Source: Inquilinus sp. Marseille-Q2685
Lineage (GTDB): Bacteria; Pseudomonadota; Alphaproteobacteria; DSM-16000; Inquilinaceae
Assembly (NCBI RefSeq): GCF_916619195.1
Contig: NZ_CAKAKL010000007.1
Location: forward strand, 1 to 64,000
DNA: 64,000 nucleotides
Direction of reading: 5' to 3'
In this document: piece after piece, positions 56,100 through 64,000 of the stretch
Layout of the letters: the number at the start of each line of letters is the position of its first letter
How positions within the stretch are numbered: position 1 is the first letter of the stretch
Made by a program: the position numbers and the translations under genes
The notes under the pieces: generated by a model
Told to the model about the DNA's origin: nothing
Database searches by the model: none
What the model saw: the letters and a program-made list of their open reading frames with translations, nothing else

Positions 56100-57227
56100 T
56101 CACCCCCGTGACGCCGGCTCCACGGGGCTGCGCATGCGCCGGTAGACGAAGTCGGGCGGCGCCTCGCTGTGCGCCGCGGTCTCGGCCAGCCCCAGCATGG
56201 CGTCGTGGAAGGGCGACAGCACGCAGGCCGGGTCGGTCGCGTCGGCCTGGCCGGTCAACGCCAGGGCCTGGCAGCGGCAGCCGCCCCAGTCGACCTCGCG
56301 CTGCGAACAGCTGCGGCACGGCTCCGGCATCCAGGCGGTGCCGCGGAAGCGCTGGAACGCGTCCGACGCCGCCCAGATCCGGGCCAGCGGCTGGTCGCGC
56401 ACCGATTCGAAGCCGAGGCCGGGAATGGTCTCGGCGGCATGGCAGGGCAGCACCTTGCCCGACGGCGTGATGTTCAGGAAGCGCCGGCCCCAGCCGCCCA
56501 TGCAGGCCTTGGGTCGCCGGGCGTAGTAGTCCGGCACGACATAGTCGATCACCAGGGCGCCGCGCAGCCGCTCCCGCGCCGCCTCGACCACGGCGCTGGC
56601 CCGGTCCAGCTGCTCCCGGCTCGGCATCAGCGCGTCGCGGTTGTGCAGGGCCCAGCCATAGTACTGGACATGGGCGACCTCGATCCGCGCGGCGCCGATC
56701 TCGACCGCCAGCTCGATCATCTCGCCCAGCCGGTCGAGATTCTGCCGGTGGACGACCGCGTTCAGGGTCAGCGGCAGGCCTTCCTCCCGCACCCAGCCGG
56801 CGAAGGCCAGCTTCTTCGGCTGCGCCCCGGGATAATGGCCGATGCGCTCCGCCGACTGCGCTTCGGTGTCCTGGATGCTCAGCTGGGCATGGTCCAGCCC
56901 GGCCTCGACCAGGCCGTGGAAGCGGTCGCGGTCGATGGCGACGCCGGAGGTGATCAGGTTGCTGTAGAGGCCGGCCTCCCGGGCGCCGCGGACGAGATCC
57001 TCCAGGTCGCGCCGCACGGTCGGCTCGCCGCCGGAGAAATGCACCTGCAGGATGCCGAGATCCGCCGCCTCCCGGATCACCCGCAGCCACTCCTCGGTCG
57101 ACAGCTCGTCGCGCGCCCGGTCCATCTCCAGCGGGTTGGAGCAGTAGGGGCATTGCAGCGGGCAGCGATGCGTCAGCTCCAGGAGCGCGGCGAGAGGTGG
57201 CTCGAGGCGGGGGGCGATGTGGTTCAT
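56100..57227 (-). CDS. pqqE: PQQ biosynthesis radical-SAM protein PqqE
   Basis: 375 residues. The radical-SAM cluster is CPLQCPYC (about residues 22-29), with [11 protein letters not shown] as the SAM-site GGE motif. The auxiliary [4Fe-4S] SPASM region has [21 protein letters not shown] and [16 protein letters not shown]. It cross-links Glu and Tyr of the PqqA peptide, with PqqD as peptide chaperone. The ATG overlaps the pqqD stop (ATGA). Confidence 0.96.
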   Translation of the reverse strand: MNHIAPRLEPPLAALLELTHRCPLQCPYCSNPLEMDRARDELSTEEWLRVIREAADLGILQVHFSGGEPTVRRDLEDLVRGAREAGLYSNLITSGVAIDRDRFHGLVEAGLDHAQLSIQDTEAQSAERIGHYPGAQPKKLAFAGWVREEGLPLTLNAVVHRQNLDRLGEMIELAVEIGAARIEVAHVQYYGWALHNRDALMPSREQLDRASAVVEAARERLRGALVIDYVVPDYYARRPKACMGGWGRRFLNITPSGKVLPCHAAETIPGLGFESVRDQPLARIWAASDAFQRFRGTAWMPEPCRSCSQREVDWGGCRCQALALTGQADATDPACVLSPFHDAMLGLAETAAHSEAPPDFVYRRMRSPVEPASRG

Positions 57228-57508
57228 GGCAACATGACCCGCTTGGTCAGGAGGTCGTCCAGCAGCCGGGCGACATCGGCTTCGACCTCGTCCGGATCGG
57301 CCTCGAATTGTTCGACCAGGTCGGTGACGACATCGCCGAAGGTATGGGTGCCATCGAAGCGCCGGACGATCTCGTAGGCGATCTCGTCCAGCAGGATCAC
57401 CCGCTCCGGCGCCAGCAGCACCCAGCTCTGCCGCGCCTCGTCCCAGCGCAGCCGCGATCCCGGCGCCAGCCGCGGGCGAGGGAAGTCGTCTTCGGTCGCC
57501 GTCGTCAC
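57224..57508 (-). CDS. pqqD: PQQ biosynthesis peptide chaperone PqqD
   Basis: 94-residue RRE-domain protein: [41 protein letters not shown] (core [17 protein letters not shown]) and [27 protein letters not shown]. Binds PqqA and presents it to PqqE. GTG start inside the pqqC stop (GTGA); the stop overlaps pqqE. All three are thus coupled. Confidence 0.94.
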   Translation of the reverse strand: MTTATEDDFPRPRLAPGSRLRWDEARQSWVLLAPERVILLDEIAYEIVRRFDGTHTFGDVVTDLVEQFEADPDEVEADVARLLDDLLTKRVMLP

Positions 57509-58242
57509 CGCCGCCCCTCGGGCACGAAGGCGCCGGGCGGGATGTTGCCGGGCTCGACATAGGCGTGGTGCAGCGCGTCCAGCTGGGCCCACAGCACGTC
57601 GCATTTGAAGATCAGCGCGTTCATCACGTCCTGCTGCTGGTCCGGCCGCCGCGCCTCGCGCTTGACGTAGTCGAGGGCGAAATCGGCGTCGCGCGGCGCC
57701 TGGGTCAGGCGCTTGTCGAAATAGGCCAGGGCCTCGCGCGACACGAAGTCGTAATTCGCCAGCATGCCGGCGACGCGGTTGCCGATGATGGTCGGCGCGA
57801 ACAGCTCGGTCAGGGAGGAGGCGATGGCCTCCAGCAGCGTGCGCTCGCGCACGAAGCGGACATAGGCGTCGACCGCGAAGCGGGTGGCCGGCAGGATGCC
57901 GCGGCCGTCGATCACCTGGGCGCGGTCCAGCCCCAACGCATCGGTCAGGTGCAGCCAGCGGGCGATGCCGCCTTCGCCCTCCTGCTCGCCGTCATGGTCG
58001 ACCACGCGCTGGCGCCAGGCGCGGCGCAGCGCCGGATCCTCGACACGCGACATCAGGGCGGAATCCTTCAGCGGGATACGGCTCTGGTAGTAGTAGCGGT
58101 TCAGCGCCCAGGCCTGCACCTGCCCTCGGTCCAGCTTGCCGCCGTGCAGCAGGGCGTGGAAGGGATGGCGGTCGTGGTACCGCTCGCGCCCGATCGCGCG
58201 CAGCGCCGCCTCAAGCCGGTCGGGGGTCATGAGCTCGGTCAT
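57505..58242 (-). CDS. pqqC: PQQ synthase PqqC
   Basis: 245 residues. Cofactor-independent oxidase with a TenA-like helical fold that performs the last ring closure and eight-electron oxidation. Conserved PqqC segments include [44 protein letters not shown] and [10 protein letters not shown]; catalytic residues sit in the HDGE and RYYYQ stretches. Starts 10 bases after pqqB. Confidence 0.95.
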   Translation of the reverse strand: MTELMTPDRLEAALRAIGRERYHDRHPFHALLHGGKLDRGQVQAWALNRYYYQSRIPLKDSALMSRVEDPALRRAWRQRVVDHDGEQEGEGGIARWLHLTDALGLDRAQVIDGRGILPATRFAVDAYVRFVRERTLLEAIASSLTELFAPTIIGNRVAGMLANYDFVSREALAYFDKRLTQAPRDADFALDYVKREARRPDQQQDVMNALIFKCDVLWAQLDALHHAYVEPGNIPPGAFVPEGRR

Positions 58243-58252
58243 CGGCGCATCC

Positions 58253-59170
58253 TCACAGGGCGATCTCCATGCCGTCCTCCGCCACCTCCCAGCCGGCTTC
58301 GGCCAGGGCGGCGCGCTCGGGCGAGTCCTCGATCAGGACGGGGTTGGTGGTGTTCACATGGATCAGGATCCGGCGCCGGGCGTCGAGATCGGCGAAGGCC
58401 GCGATCGTGCCGTCCGGGCCGTCGATGCTCATATGGCCCATCCGTCGGCCGGTCTTGGCGCCGACGCCGGTCGTGATCAGCTCGTCGTCGCGCCACAGCG
58501 TGCCGTCGAAGAACACCAGCGGCGATCCCTGCAGCCGGGCCCGCAGCTGCGGCGTCATCGCGGCGCAGCCGGGGATGTAGTGGAACCGCGCGCCGTCGGC
58601 GGCGATCTCCAGCCCCAGCGTCTCGTCCGGCGCGCCGGACAGGTCGTCGCCGGCCTGGCCCTCGAGGTACAGCGGCACCTTGCCCGGGACCGGAAAGGCG
58701 GTGATGGTCAGGCCCAGCCCGCCGCCGGGGCCGGCGATCGGGAAGGGGCCGTTCGGCACCACGGCGTGGCGCTCGACGGAACGGGGGCTCAGCGCGTCGA
58801 AGATCGGATTCGCGGCCAGGGCGGCCAGCACCGGCGGCGCCGCCCACAGGGCGAAGGGCTGGGATTCGCGCATCGACAGCAACCCGGCGACGTGATCGAT
58901 CTCGCCGCTGGTCAGGATCACCGCCGCGATCGGGGAATGGCGCAGCCCCTGCTGCGGCCACAGCGCCGGCGTCGCCGCCACCTGCTGCCGGAAATCGGGG
59001 GAAGCGTTCAGCAACAGCCAACGCTCGCCGTCCGCACTGACGGCGAGGGAAGCCTGGGTGCGCGGTTTGGCGCGCAGACTGCCTGTTCGCACCCCCCGGC
59101 TGGTGGGCGCGTTGCAGTTCCATTGGGGAAAACCTCCGCCGGCGGCGGAACCGAGGACGACGATGCGCAT
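58253..59170 (-). CDS. pqqB: PQQ biosynthesis protein PqqB
   Basis: 305 residues with a metallo-beta-lactamase-like fold. LGSAAGGGFPQWNC at the N-terminus is the PqqB hallmark; GEIDHVAGLLSMRE supplies metal-binding His/Asp residues. It is thought to hydroxylate the tyrosine of the cross-linked peptide. The stop is 10 bases before pqqC. The start lies 61 bases after pqqA. Confidence 0.96.
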   Translation of the reverse strand: MRIVVLGSAAGGGFPQWNCNAPTSRGVRTGSLRAKPRTQASLAVSADGERWLLLNASPDFRQQVAATPALWPQQGLRHSPIAAVILTSGEIDHVAGLLSMRESQPFALWAAPPVLAALAANPIFDALSPRSVERHAVVPNGPFPIAGPGGGLGLTITAFPVPGKVPLYLEGQAGDDLSGAPDETLGLEIAADGARFHYIPGCAAMTPQLRARLQGSPLVFFDGTLWRDDELITTGVGAKTGRRMGHMSIDGPDGTIAAFADLDARRRILIHVNTTNPVLIEDSPERAALAEAGWEVAEDGMEIAL

Positions 59171-59231
59171 GGTCTCAGCCCCGCTTTCGGCAGCCTCGCC
59201 GGATCCGCCGCATGGCGGAGGTTGGTCGACT

Positions 59232-59312
59232 TACACGGTCGCGCAGGCGTAGGCGTTGATCTCGCAGCCCACGGAGATTTCGCGGATCTTCGGTGTCTTC
59301 CAGCGCTTCATG
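59232..59312 (-). CDS. pqqA: PQQ precursor peptide PqqA
   Basis: 26-residue peptide MKRWKTPKIREISVGCEINA followed by YACATV: the invariant Glu and Tyr (E-I-N-A-Y) at positions 17 and 21 become the PQQ skeleton. GGAGGAG lies at a good spacing upstream on the minus strand. Short enough to be missed by default gene finders. First gene of the pqq unit. Confidence 0.96.
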
Positions 59313-59381
59313 AGGCTCCTCCAGTCAGGGCAAGCTCTCCCGGGATGACGCCTCGACCCGGACCTTGGTTCCGGGCCGCGA

Positions 59382-59399
59382 GCATCATGAGCATGATGC
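59382..59399. promoter_or_regulatory. Palindrome in the pqqA promoter region
   Basis: GCATCATG - AG - CATGATGC: perfect 8-bp arms centred about 78 bases upstream of the pqqA start, in the 164-base spacer before the DUF202 gene. Operator-like position. Confidence 0.5.
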
Positions 59400-59476
59400 G
59401 CCTTCCACGCGTCAGGGGAATACTACTTTGGAGCCATGTCCGGCGTTTCTTGTCGCACCGGCGCGGGCCGGCACAC

Positions 59477-59914
59477 TCAGCCCGTCACCGGGCCGAGCCA
59501 GACGCCGATCATGGCGGCGACGCTGACCAGGGCCAGGAAGCCGTTGACGGCGATCAGCAGGGCCGCGGGCAGGCGCTGCACGTCCGGCCGCGGCGGCGGC
59601 ACTCCCGGCGACAGGTTGCGCCAGACCGCGGCGGCGAAGCAGAAGGCGCTGAACAGCACCAGCAGCATGCCGGTGCCGAAGATCATCCACTCCGCCACCA
59701 GGCCTTCCAGCAGCTTGCGGCTGCCGATGCCGGCGGCCAGCGCGCCGAGGCCGAGCTGGGTCCAGGAGGCGTAGGTCCGTTCCGCCGCCAGCACCGTCCT
59801 CGTCGCCGCCAGTTCGGTCCGGCGGTCTGCCGAATCCGCCATGTCCACCGTCATCGTGGTGCGCTGGGCGGCCATGCGCGTCCGCCGCGCCTCCTCTCTG
59901 CTGCTGTCCGCCAT
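59477..59914 (-). CDS. DUF202 family membrane protein (YidH-like)
   Basis: 145 residues. A 60-residue cytoplasmic N-terminus with the family's RTVLAAERTYASWTQLGLG motif precedes three hydrophobic helices (about 52-70, 78-98, 116-137). GGAG lies at the correct spacing before the ATG at 59914. Function of the family unknown. Transcribed in the same direction as pqq but separated by 164 bases. Confidence 0.85.
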   Translation of the reverse strand: MADSSREEARRTRMAAQRTTMTVDMADSADRRTELAATRTVLAAERTYASWTQLGLGALAAGIGSRKLLEGLVAEWMIFGTGMLLVLFSAFCFAAAVWRNLSPGVPPPRPDVQRLPAALLIAVNGFLALVSVAAMIGVWLGPVTG

Positions 59915-59984
59915 CGGGATCTCCGGCAAGGCTCTGCCGTGACAACACGACGGCACGGCCGGCAATCCCGCAAAAGGCGGGATC

Positions 59985-62009
59985 TCAGGCCGCCGCCGGT
60001 CTGGCGCTCATGGTCAGCAGGTCGTAGCGGGCGACCGTTTCGTCATTCTGGTTGAACACCTCGACGTCCCAGCGCACCTCGCCGTATTCCGGCATGCGGG
60101 CGGCGGTCTTGCGCTTGACCGTCAGCCGCACCCGGATCGAGTCCCCGGGCGACACCGGCTTCAGGAAGCGCAGGTTGTCGAGGCCGTAATTGGCCAGCAG
60201 CGGCCCGGGCGCCGGGTCGACGAACAGGCCGGCGGCGAAGGACAGGATCAGATAGCCATGCGCCACCCGGCCGGGGAAGAACGGGTTCGCCCTGGCCGCC
60301 TCCTCATCCATATGGGCGTAGAAGGCGTCGCCGGTGAATTCGGCGAAATGCTCGATGTCCGCCAGCGTGATGGTGCGCGGCCCGGTCTCCACCGTCTCGC
60401 CGATGGTCAGCTCGTCATAGTTGCGGCGGAACGGGTGGGTGGCTGGCACCGGCGCCGGGGCGCCGTGCAGCCAGGTGCGGGTCAGGGCGGAGAGGCGGGC
60501 CGGCGATCCCTGCAGGGCGGTGCGCTGCAGGTAGTGATGCACGCCGCGGATGCCGCCCAGCTCCTCGCCGCCGCCGGCGCGGCCGGGGCCGCCATGCACC
60601 AGCCCGGGCAGGGGCGAGCCGTGGCCGGTCGATTCGCCGGCGCAGTCGCGGTCGACGATCAGGATGCGGCCATGGAACGGCGCCAGGCCGAAGACCAGGG
60701 CATCGGCCACCGCATTGTCATGGGTGAAGACCGAGGCCACCAGGCTGCCCTCGCCGCGGCGCACCAGCTCCACCGCCTGGTCCAGCCCGTCATAGGCGAT
60801 CACGGTCGCCACCGGCCCGAAGGCCTCGACCGTGTGCACCTTGCGCGCCCGGGCCGGGTCGGTGCAGCGCAGCAGCACCGGGTTCATGAAGGCGCCGCCG
60901 GGGGCGTCGTTGGCAGGCTCGCCCAAGACGATCTCCGCCTCCTCCACCAGCTCGGCGATGCGGGCGCGCACGTCGTCGCGCTGGGCGGTGCTGACCAGCG
61001 GTCCCATCCGCGTGCTCTCCAGCCGCGGGTCGCCGATGGCGAGGCCGGACAGCTTCTGCGACAGGGCGGCGACGACGTCGTTCTCCAGCGCCCGCGGCAC
61101 CAGGATGCGGCGGATGGCGGTGCATTTCTGACCGGCCTTCGCCGTCATCTCGCGCACCACCTCCTTGACGAACAGGTCGAACTCCGGCGTGCCCGGCGTC
61201 GCGTCCGGGCCCAGCACCGCGGCGTTCAGCGAATCCCGCTCGGCGACGAAGCGCACCGCGTTGCGCGAGATCGCCGGGTGGTTGCGCAGCTTTTCCGAGG
61301 TCTCGATCGACCCGGTGAAGGCCACCAGGTCCTGGCCGGTCAGGTGGTCCAGCAGGTCGCCGGCGCCGCCGGCCACGAATTGCAGGCTGCCCGCGGGCAG
61401 GATGCCGGACTCGGTGATCAGCTTCACCAGCGCTTCGGCGACATAGGCGGTGGCCGAGGCCGGCTTGGTGATCACCGGCACCCCGGCCAGGATCGCCGGC
61501 GCCAGCTTCTCCAAGAGGCCCCAGCACGGGAAGTTGAAGGCGTTGATGTGCACGGCGACGCCGGTCAGCGGTGTCAGCACGTGGACGCCGACGAAGCTGC
61601 CGCCCTTGGACAGGCGCTCGACTCCATCCTCCAGCAGGAAGCGCTCGCTCGGCAGCTCGCGCCGCCCGCGCGAGGCATAGGCGAACAGGGTGCCGATGCC
61701 GCCGTCGATGTCGATCAGGTTGTCGCGCTTCGTGGCGCCGGTGTCGGCGGCGAGGGCATAGAGCGGCTCCTTGCGCTCGGACAGGTACAGCGCCAGCGCC
61801 TTCAGCATGTCGGCGCGCCGGTGGAAGGTCAGCCGGCGCAGCGCCGGGCCGCCGACCTCTCGGGCATGGCCGACCATCGCCGCGAAGTCCAGGCCGCGGC
61901 TCGACAGCCGGGCCACCACCCGGCCGTCGATGGCGCTGGCGATGTCGGCCAACCCCTCGGTCGGGGCGATCCAGCGGTCCTCGGCGTAGTTCTGCAGGAT
62001 GGCGGTCAT
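59985..62009 (-). CDS. paaZ: Oxepin-CoA hydrolase / 3-oxo-5,6-dehydrosuberyl-CoA semialdehyde dehydrogenase PaaZ
   Basis: 674 residues, a fusion enzyme of phenylacetate catabolism. N-terminal aldehyde dehydrogenase domain (to about 515): [27 protein letters not shown] with the catalytic Cys, and [15 protein letters not shown]-terminal MaoC-like hydratase domain (about 530-674): [32 protein letters not shown] (hot-dog catalytic D/H). The hydratase opens oxepin-CoA and the dehydrogenase oxidises the aldehyde. Divergent from paaG-paaI-paaK. Confidence 0.96.
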   Translation of the reverse strand: MTAILQNYAEDRWIAPTEGLADIASAIDGRVVARLSSRGLDFAAMVGHAREVGGPALRRLTFHRRADMLKALALYLSERKEPLYALAADTGATKRDNLIDIDGGIGTLFAYASRGRRELPSERFLLEDGVERLSKGGSFVGVHVLTPLTGVAVHINAFNFPCWGLLEKLAPAILAGVPVITKPASATAYVAEALVKLITESGILPAGSLQFVAGGAGDLLDHLTGQDLVAFTGSIETSEKLRNHPAISRNAVRFVAERDSLNAAVLGPDATPGTPEFDLFVKEVVREMTAKAGQKCTAIRRILVPRALENDVVAALSQKLSGLAIGDPRLESTRMGPLVSTAQRDDVRARIAELVEEAEIVLGEPANDAPGGAFMNPVLLRCTDPARARKVHTVEAFGPVATVIAYDGLDQAVELVRRGEGSLVASVFTHDNAVADALVFGLAPFHGRILIVDRDCAGESTGHGSPLPGLVHGGPGRAGGGEELGGIRGVHHYLQRTALQGSPARLSALTRTWLHGAPAPVPATHPFRRNYDELTIGETVETGPRTITLADIEHFAEFTGDAFYAHMDEEAARANPFFPGRVAHGYLILSFAAGLFVDPAPGPLLANYGLDNLRFLKPVSPGDSIRVRLTVKRKTAARMPEYGEVRWDVEVFNQNDETVARYDLLTMSARPAAA

Positions 62010-62075
62010 GGCGTCCTCCCAATGCCCCGGCCTCGGCGTCGGTTGGCGATTGACAGGCCGGGTCTCGGGCCTAAG

Positions 62076-62099
62076 AATTAACCGACCGATCGTTCAATT
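62076..62099. promoter_or_regulatory. PaaR-like operator between paaZ and paaG
   Basis: A 24-bp imperfect palindrome (9 of 12 symmetric positions) with A/T ends AATT/AATT and core ACCGACCGATCGTTC, in the divergent spacer. It resembles TetR-family PaaR sites, which commonly contain CCGACCG-type half-sites. One site could repress both directions until phenylacetyl-CoA accumulates. Confidence 0.55.
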
Positions 62100-62142
62100 C
62101 AAGAGGCCCGGCGCAACCGGCCCTGCTGGAGGAGGATGCCCC

Positions 62143-62931
62143 GTGGAGCCAACGGTTCTGGTCGACCGCCGTGACGGCTGGAGCGTCCTGACGCTCAACC
62201 GCCCGGACCGGCTGAATTCCTTCAATGAGGAGATGCACCGCGCCTTGGCCGAAGCGCTGACCGGGGTCGAGGCCGATGCCGGCTGCCGGGCGGTGCTGCT
62301 GACCGGGGCGGGGCGCGGCTTCTGTGCCGGGCAGGATCTGAACGACCGCGCCACCAGCGGCCAGGCGCCCGATCTCGGCGCCACGCTGGAGGGGATGTAC
62401 AACCCGCTGATCCGCCGCCTGCGGGCCTTGCCGAAGCCGGTGGTCTGTGCCGTCAACGGCGTCGCCGCCGGGGCTGGGGCCAACATCGCCCTGGCCTGCG
62501 ACATCGTGCTGGCCGCGCGCTCCGCCAGGTTCATCCAGTCCTTCGCCAAGATCGGCCTGGTGCCCGATTCCGGCGGCACCTATGTGCTGCCGCGGCTGGT
62601 CGGCGCCGCCCGCGCTCGCGGCCTGGCGCTCTTGGCCGAGCCGCTGCCGGCGGAGAAGGCGGAGGAATGGGGCCTGATCTGGAAGGCGGTGGACGACGGG
62701 GCGCTGATGATGGAGGCCGAGGCGCTGACCGCCCACCTGGCGTCCCAGCCGACCCAGGGTCTGGCGTTGATCAAGCAGGCGCTCGATGCATCGGCCGACA
62801 ACAGCCTCGACGCCCAGCTCGACCTCGAGCGCGACCTGCAGCGCCGGGCCGGGCGCACACCGGATTATGCCGAGGGCGTGCGAGCCTTCATCGAGAAGCG
62901 GCCGGCCAGGTTCACGGGGCGGGCGGAATGA
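62143..62931 (+). CDS. paaG: 1,2-epoxyphenylacetyl-CoA isomerase PaaG
   Basis: 262-residue crotonase-fold enzyme that converts the ring-epoxide to oxepin-CoA. LTGAGRGFCAGQDLNDR, KPVVCAVNGVAAGAGANIALACD (oxyanion-hole glycines) and SFAKIGLVPDSGGTYVLPRLVG (catalytic Asp in LVPDSGG) are typical of PaaG. GTG start with GGAGGAGG seven bases upstream; a nearby ATG is in another frame. Stop overlaps the paaI start. Confidence 0.94.
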   Translation: MEPTVLVDRRDGWSVLTLNRPDRLNSFNEEMHRALAEALTGVEADAGCRAVLLTGAGRGFCAGQDLNDRATSGQAPDLGATLEGMYNPLIRRLRALPKPVVCAVNGVAAGAGANIALACDIVLAARSARFIQSFAKIGLVPDSGGTYVLPRLVGAARARGLALLAEPLPAEKAEEWGLIWKAVDDGALMMEAEALTAHLASQPTQGLALIKQALDASADNSLDAQLDLERDLQRRAGRTPDYAEGVRAFIEKRPARFTGRAE

Positions 62932-63380
62932 AGGCGACGACAGGGGCCGAGGCCGAGGCGGTCGCGAAGGCCGCGGCCGAAACGATGTGGCGCGACGACG
63001 GCGCCAGCCGGGCGCTGGGCATGGAGATCCTGGAGGTCGGACCCGGGCGGGCCAGGCTGGCCATGACCATCCGGCCGGACATGACCAACGGCCACGGCAC
63101 GGCCCATGGCGGCTTCATCTTCACCCTGGCGGATTCGGCCTTCGCCTTCGCCTGCAACTCCGGCGGAGAGCGCACGGTGGCGGCGCATTGCAGCATCACC
63201 TTCCTGCGCCCCGGTGCGCTCGGCGACCGCCTGGTGGCGACGGCACGGGAGGTGTCGCGCTCCGGCCGCTCGGGCCTCTACGACGTCAGCGTCGCGGTCG
63301 GCGAGACGGTGATCGCCGAGTTCCGCGGCCATTCCCGAACCGTCGGCGGCTCGTTCATCGACCGGGCGACAGAAGACTAA
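62928..63380 (+). CDS. paaI: Hydroxyphenylacetyl-CoA thioesterase PaaI
   Basis: 150-residue hot-dog fold thioesterase. HGTAHGGFIFTLADSAFAFACNS carries the HGG...D active-site motif. Thought to release coenzyme A from dead-end ring-hydroxylated intermediates. ATG overlaps the paaG stop (ATGA) and the next gene starts 22 bases on. Confidence 0.93.
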   Translation: MKATTGAEAEAVAKAAAETMWRDDGASRALGMEILEVGPGRARLAMTIRPDMTNGHGTAHGGFIFTLADSAFAFACNSGGERTVAAHCSITFLRPGALGDRLVATAREVSRSGRSGLYDVSVAVGETVIAEFRGHSRTVGGSFIDRATED

Positions 63381-63402
63381 GAAGCAGCACGGGGAGGAGA
63401 CG

Positions 63403-64000
63403 ATGACGGAGATCCCGGGGCTGGATGCGGCCGAACGGGCCTCGCGCGACGAGATCATGGCGCTGCAGCGCGAACGTCTGTCCTGGACGCTGCGCCACGC
63501 CTACGACAACGTCCCGCATTACCGCCGGGCCTTCGATGCCGCCGGCGTGCACCCGTCCGATTTCCGCGACCTGCTGGATCTGGCGAGGTTCCCCTTCACC
63601 ACCAAGCAGGACCTGCGCGACGCCTATCCCTTCGGCATGTTCGCAGTGCCGCGCGAGCGCATCGCCCGTATCCACGGCTCTTCCGGCACCACCGGCAAGC
63701 CGATCGTGGTCGGCTACACCCGGGCCGATCTCGACATGTGGGCGGAGGTCATGGCGCGCTCGATCCGCGCCGCCGGCGGCCGGTCCGGCATGATGGTGCA
63801 TGTCGCCTATGGCTACGGCCTGTTCACCGGGGGCTTGGGCGCCCATTACGGGGCGGAGCGGCTGGGCTGCACCGTGGTGCCGATGTCGGGCGGCATGACC
63901 GAGCGCCAGGTCCAGCTGATCACCGATTTCCGGCCCGACATCATCATGGTGACGCCCAGCTACGCGCTGGCGATTCTCGACGGCTTCCGGGCCCGGGGGC
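63403..64000 (+). CDS. paaK: Phenylacetate-CoA ligase PaaK (partial, 3' end outside window)
   Basis: The first 199 codons of an adenylate-forming ligase that activates phenylacetate to its CoA ester. The P-loop GSSGTTGKPIVVGYT is at about residues 92-106; SWTLRHAYDNVPHYRRAF near the start and YGLFTGGLGAHYGAERLG are PaaK-specific. GGGGAGGAG before the ATG. Runs open off the end of the window; no internal stop. Confidence 0.95.
   Translation, partial: MTEIPGLDAAERASRDEIMALQRERLSWTLRHAYDNVPHYRRAFDAAGVHPSDFRDLLDLARFPFTTKQDLRDAYPFGMFAVPRERIARIHGSSGTTGKPIVVGYTRADLDMWAEVMARSIRAAGGRSGMMVHVAYGYGLFTGGLGAHYGAERLGCTVVPMSGGMTERQVQLITDFRPDIIMVTPSYALAILDGFRARG

Overview
The window is high-GC bacterial DNA with dense gene packing, frequent ATGA/GTGA start-stop overlaps and several GTG starts. 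A complete System I cytochrome c maturation set (ccmABCDEFGHI), gltD-gltB glutamate synthase, pqqABCDE, a periplasmic aldehyde oxidoreductase (paoABC), a paa phenylacetate cluster, an IalB-family protein, an NDUFA9-like protein and a MucR-like protein together point to an alphaproteobacterium. Rhodospirillales/Azospirillales, and possibly an Inquilinus-like genome, is my best guess, from gene content alone. There is no phage, insertion sequence, CRISPR array or rRNA operon. One tRNA gene, tRNA-Ala(CGC), is present.

Layout. 1-5.5 kb: IalB-like secreted protein, rlmN behind a large structured leader, a trio of small envelope genes, a YghU-type glutathione enzyme and argG. 5.5-8.7 kb: an orphan RTX repeat protein, a frameshifted ModA-like binding protein, a cold-shock gene and a MucR-like protein without its zinc finger. 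8.9-17.3 kb: acnA, an alpha/beta hydrolase, a phytase-like esterase, a glyoxalase-fold protein, creD, and a secreted Ca2+-dependent PI-PLC fused to a ricin-B lectin domain. 17.4-25.2 kb: ccmA-ccmB, then a SET-domain gene, then ccmC-D-E-F-G-H-I. 25.3-31.5 kb: a lipoprotein, a polar amino-acid ABC transporter with two tandem substrate-binding proteins, an acetyltransferase, a CBS protein and a DUF1328 membrane protein. 31.8-37.3 kb: tRNA-Ala, NDUFA9-like protein, esterase, GT39-type membrane glycosyltransferase, monooxygenase-fold protein and an apparently frameshifted hypothetical gene. 37.5-43.6 kb: gltD-gltB.

43.7-50.3 kb holds redox and small-molecule genes, including two LysR regulators each divergent from a likely target (a tautomerase; an aldo/keto reductase). 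50.3-55.3 kb (minus strand) is a Tat-exported molybdenum hydroxylase operon, paoA-paoB-paoC, whose last gene overlaps a cysteine-rich flavodoxin-like gene. 56.1-59.3 kb (minus strand) is pqqA-B-C-D-E. 60-64 kb has paaZ divergent from paaG-paaI-paaK, with a PaaR-like palindrome between them; paaK runs off the end of the window.

The gene complement is mostly ordinary housekeeping and accessory metabolism, and I do not see a clear multi-gene novel system. The best leads are the PI-PLC/lectin protein with its twin 14-bp palindromes, the SET gene inside the ccm locus, the roughly 105-nt extended stem-loop ahead of rlmN, the cysteine-rich flavoprotein tied to paoABC, the tandem binding-protein genes with duplicated leader hairpins, and a family of paired palindromic repeats scattered through the spacers.
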